The notes below the pieces were generated by a model. It saw only the letters and a program-made list of their open reading frames with translations. It searched no databases and had not been told where the DNA came from. The translations under genes and the position numbers were made by a program. From Todiramphus chloris collaris (Eukaryota; Chordata; Aves; Coraciiformes; Alcedinidae), in contig JANVCC010000072.1 in the NCBI GenBank assembly GCA_025345505.1, positions 248,001 through 312,000 of the forward strand: 64,000 nt of DNA, in the 5' to 3' direction. This document shows positions 61,061 through 64,000 of this stretch, one piece after another; within the stretch, counting starts at the first letter, position 1; every line of letters begins with the position of its first letter.

Positions 61061-62856
61061 GGACAATGAAAAGTTAAAACAAATGACAGAGCCATGATGA
61101 CAAATGAGGAAAAATACAAGAAAAGCATAATTTATGAGCTAACAGAAGACTGAACCACTCTAGCACATATAAATATGGTGGAACAGTGCTTTTGATGGCT
61201 CTTTATCACAATTCTGTGATATGAAGTATGAAATAAAATAAAAAAGAACATGAGACCAAAGATAAGTCAGTTTACATTATGCTATTAATGAAGAATAAGG
61301 AACAGCATGGAAACAGACAAATCTTACAGGATAGGAAAACGACAACTTTGGGCTCATCTTTAATAACCTGAAAGATTTATCACTCCCTTTGCCTGATGAA
61401 GCTGTAGGTAATTTTTCTGTCGTCTGTCTGGCATCTCGTGTTATTATACAAAGAAAAGGCAGCAAATATGCAGCAAAGACAGAACTGAAGAGGAGACTGA
61501 AGAGAAAATATCCCTGAGATGACCACTATGACCATATTAGTTCAAATATGTCAGTTTTCATGTTTGTGGCAGCCCTTTACTCAAAGCTCACTTGGAGTTA
61601 TCTAAAATAAGCACATGGATTTTCAAACACTGATAATAGGTATGTTCCTTCAACAGAAGGTCATTCTCAAGAGAGCCTCTGTCAACACTTTTTTTTCTGA
61701 TGAGTAATGAACAAGTGCATTCCTTGTTACTGTACGAGGCAGCACCCATTTTCATGAGTTCCAGCAGTGATTTCAGATGGTAGTTCAGACTCTAGCTGCA
61801 TGTGCAGATGGCAAATCACGGTCATAGGAGTATTTCTCCGAAGTGTGTCTATTGGAGGATCTTTCTTTTATTCCTCTGATGACCTTATTTTCCATTCCCT
61901 TGTGATGATGACCTGAATGTGATCAGAAGACAGGTGCCATGCAGGGTAATATTTACTTAAAATGGGAATACTATTACTTCTTAATCTCTTTTGCCATGTC
62001 AACTTATACAGGTTTGTCAGTTCTACACCATCAGTCTCAGTGCATCAGAAAAATATTCAGATTTTTTTGCCAAATTTCTGTTTCCTTATAGATATATCTA
62101 CCTCCTTTCTAAATGTTTGTTTGTTTGTTTTTTACCCAAGGATTCCAAATTCATGACTTCTGGAGGGTTTTTGGCCAGCCAAGAGCTTGGCAGACATCAC
62201 CAGGTCCAGAAGAGGCACTTGATTGCACCGTTCAGGTCACCTTGCTTAACTGTGACCTTCATAGACACGTATGCTCACCTATGGCCCCTGTCCTCAGTTC
62301 CAACCATCTTCTGCTGTGGATTGTTTCTTTTTGCTTTGGAGCTAGTTCCGCCACCTATACCAACATATGAATGCATATACAATGTCCATAGATGTCCAGC
62401 CACCAGATGCCCAAAATTAGTCTTCAAACACCAGTCTACAATCTCTGAGGTACATCCACAGACAGGATATGAATCAAAAATTAGAATAAATAAAGTGTTG
62501 AACTATTCTGACTTCACATTATCCTCCACACATCACTACAAATTTGGAAGGCATCATGTGTTATCATAACATAACAGGATCCCAGATCTCTGGTCTAACC
62601 ACCCAGAGGTTTAGCCATTATCACGCTGAGTAAATGGGATAACGTGATCAGAGGATCATCAATAGTATCTATCACTTTGTATAAATAACCCGTCGAAACA
62701 AAAACTTTTGCAGAAACAGACTCCTTGATGAATTTGCCTGTCCTCATGGAGGTAGAAGATCCCCATTTCCCCAAGACTGTATAGTAGTCAGGCTCCTTAT
62801 TACCATCTCTGAATTGGGAAGTTCTTCAATTACTTGAAGACAGAGGGAAAGTGAAG
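61061..62856. other. Unassigned non-coding DNA with one long open frame
   Basis: No gene recognised with confidence. The plus-strand frame at 61991-62569 runs 192 codons, long for this base composition, but shows no domain I recognise; part of it crosses pyrimidine-rich sequence in which the other plus frames are also open. A short (TTTG)n lies near 62117-62130. Confidence 0.45.
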
Positions 62857-63005
62857 ATGGACAGGCTGCTCAGGGACTCTGTGAAATCTGTTACTGGAGA
62901 ACTTAAAGGTATGACTGGGCAAGGCCCTAGGCAATTAGGTCCAGCTGTGATACTAGCCCTGCTATAAGCAGGAGGTAGGACATGATGATCACCAGAGGTG
63001 GCCAC
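62857..63005 (+). repeat. Old CR1 LINE 3'-end fragment
   Basis: Landmarks in CR1 order: GGACAGGCTGCTCAGGGACT, AATCTGTTACTGGAGAACTT, ATGACTGGGCAAGGCCCTAG, GCAATTAGGTCCAGCTGTG, AGCCCTGCTATAAGCAGGAG and GTAGGACATGATGATCACCAGAGG. These correspond to the avian CR1 3' segment 'CAGGTTGCCCAGAG...TGGACAAGGCCCT...GCAGGAGGTTGGAC...GACC'. The terminal ATTCTATG repeat is not recognisable. More diverged than the copies at 35976 and 41101. Confidence 0.72.
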
Positions 63006-64000
63006 AGATCTCTGTCCCACTGTAAGGCCAATGCCCAGCTTTTGAATACAGGAAACCAGCTGTTCCCATTGCTGCCTCTATGTTCAGCTGTGATAATCCT
63101 ACAAATGCAGTGACAATGCTTTGTGTCACATCAGCAGGGTCCCACCCTGTCTCCTTGTAGACACAAGAGGAAGAAAGCATGATGTTGTACACAAATCCAG
63201 TGCCAGAACAGAAAACCACACTAAACCACTATTTTTGTCTCCCACTGGAAACAAATCGGGGCTCTTTTGCAGAGTTTGATTTTGATGGGAACTCAAACTG
63301 AGCTGGAACAGTTTTGGCCCCAGCTAAATGAAGAAACATCTGGTCTCGGTCCCTGTCTGCAGGGCTGAAGAAAAATAAAGACTTCCAGAACAGTTAGAAA
63401 GAAGAGGTTATTAAATGGATCCTTACTGATATGCCTTCTCAGTAAACCACACAGGGATAAAGAGAGGTTTGTGGGAGTCACTACAAGCGTAATTTGATTG
63501 ACTGACTGTCTGTGATTGCTGTAGCACACAAAAAATCTTTTTTCCCTTAAAAATCCCCCTCGTACTACTTTTTGAAAATCTTCCTTTGCACTGCTTACCT
63601 ACTGCAATTTACTTTTTCACAGAGAGCATAGAGGAGCTCATAATTTGATGTATCCTTTCATTCACATCTGCCTCTCCCCTTGCTCCATGGCCGTCTTTTC
63701 TAAAACTGCAAGTAGAATCATTTCCTTTATTCTAAGATAAAATTATTTATAATCAATTAATAAGCATTGCTGAGGCTTTTGTTTGACTGAAGCATCATTT
63801 CCTATTCAATTTTTGCATCTGAACTATTCAGCCTTGCCTTTTGGTTCTCTGAAAATACTCTTGAGAAGCCACGCTTCCCAGCCAAGAAGCATCCAACAGC
63901 AAAGCATGTGCATTTATAAAAAGACTGTCACTTTTGTGCTAACTTTGATTGCCAGTTTCTACACTTAAAATGAAGATGAAGCTGGTGGTAAAGCCACGCT
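63006..64000. other. Unassigned non-coding DNA
   Basis: No gene or repeat recognised up to the window edge. Open frames are at most 78 codons. Confidence 0.55.

Noticed and set aside
60761..61128. Open frames of 63-102 codons across the N gap
   Set aside because: They consist of poly-Lys/poly-Phe from the homopolymer plus undetermined residues.
1..64000. CRISPR array, operon, prokaryotic or phage system
   Set aside because: No regularly spaced repeats, no clustered coding frames, no ribosome-binding-site pattern; repeats and composition are those of a bird genome.

Overview
The window looks like a stretch of non-coding bird chromosome, either an intergenic desert or a very long intron. The base for this is repeat content. 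It carries several CR1 LINE copies that keep the avian 3' tail (ATTCTATGATTCTAT-type), solo endogenous-retrovirus LTRs of types common in bird genomes, AT-rich sequence and many homopolymers. I cannot name the species. The LTR types make a neoavian bird my best guess, but that is recall of avian repeats, not a search result.

No intact protein-coding gene could be supported. The open frames in the window are short, lack recognisable domains, and mostly fall in strand-skewed or GC-rich repeat sequence where stop codons are rare. The only recognisable coding matter is decayed CR1 reverse-transcriptase (ORF2) sequence at 35338-35475 (+), 41565-41783 (-) and 42070-42279 (-). One weak exon candidate (44723-44978) and one 192-codon open frame (61991-62569) are listed as things to test.

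Layout: 1-2207 unassigned, with a purine-rich tract; 2208-3013 solo ERV LTR (minus sense); 3014-25279 unassigned single-copy-like DNA with homopolymers, two hairpin clusters (4993-5066; 23184-23277), a 30-bp tandem repeat and a MIR/L2-like relic; 25280-26164 one LTR interrupted by a second LTR with a 5-bp target duplication; 26165-32617 unassigned; 32618-32845 old CR1; 35338-36298 two CR1 copies head to tail; 36299-41100 unassigned; 41101-42385 a minus-strand CR1 split by another CR1; 42386-56625 unassigned; 56631-56868 a compact, internally deleted relative of the first LTR with a perfect 5-bp target duplication; 60936-61035 a 100-N assembly gap inside a poly(A) run; 62857-63005 an old CR1 tail.

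There is no operon-like or pathway logic here, and I saw no evidence of a new gene system. The most informative content is the layered history of retroelement insertion (LTR in LTR, CR1 in CR1, internal deletions) and two compact clusters of adjacent perfect stem-loops that the repeats do not explain. All identity statements are by eye from the sequence and remembered family features; no alignment or database search was run.
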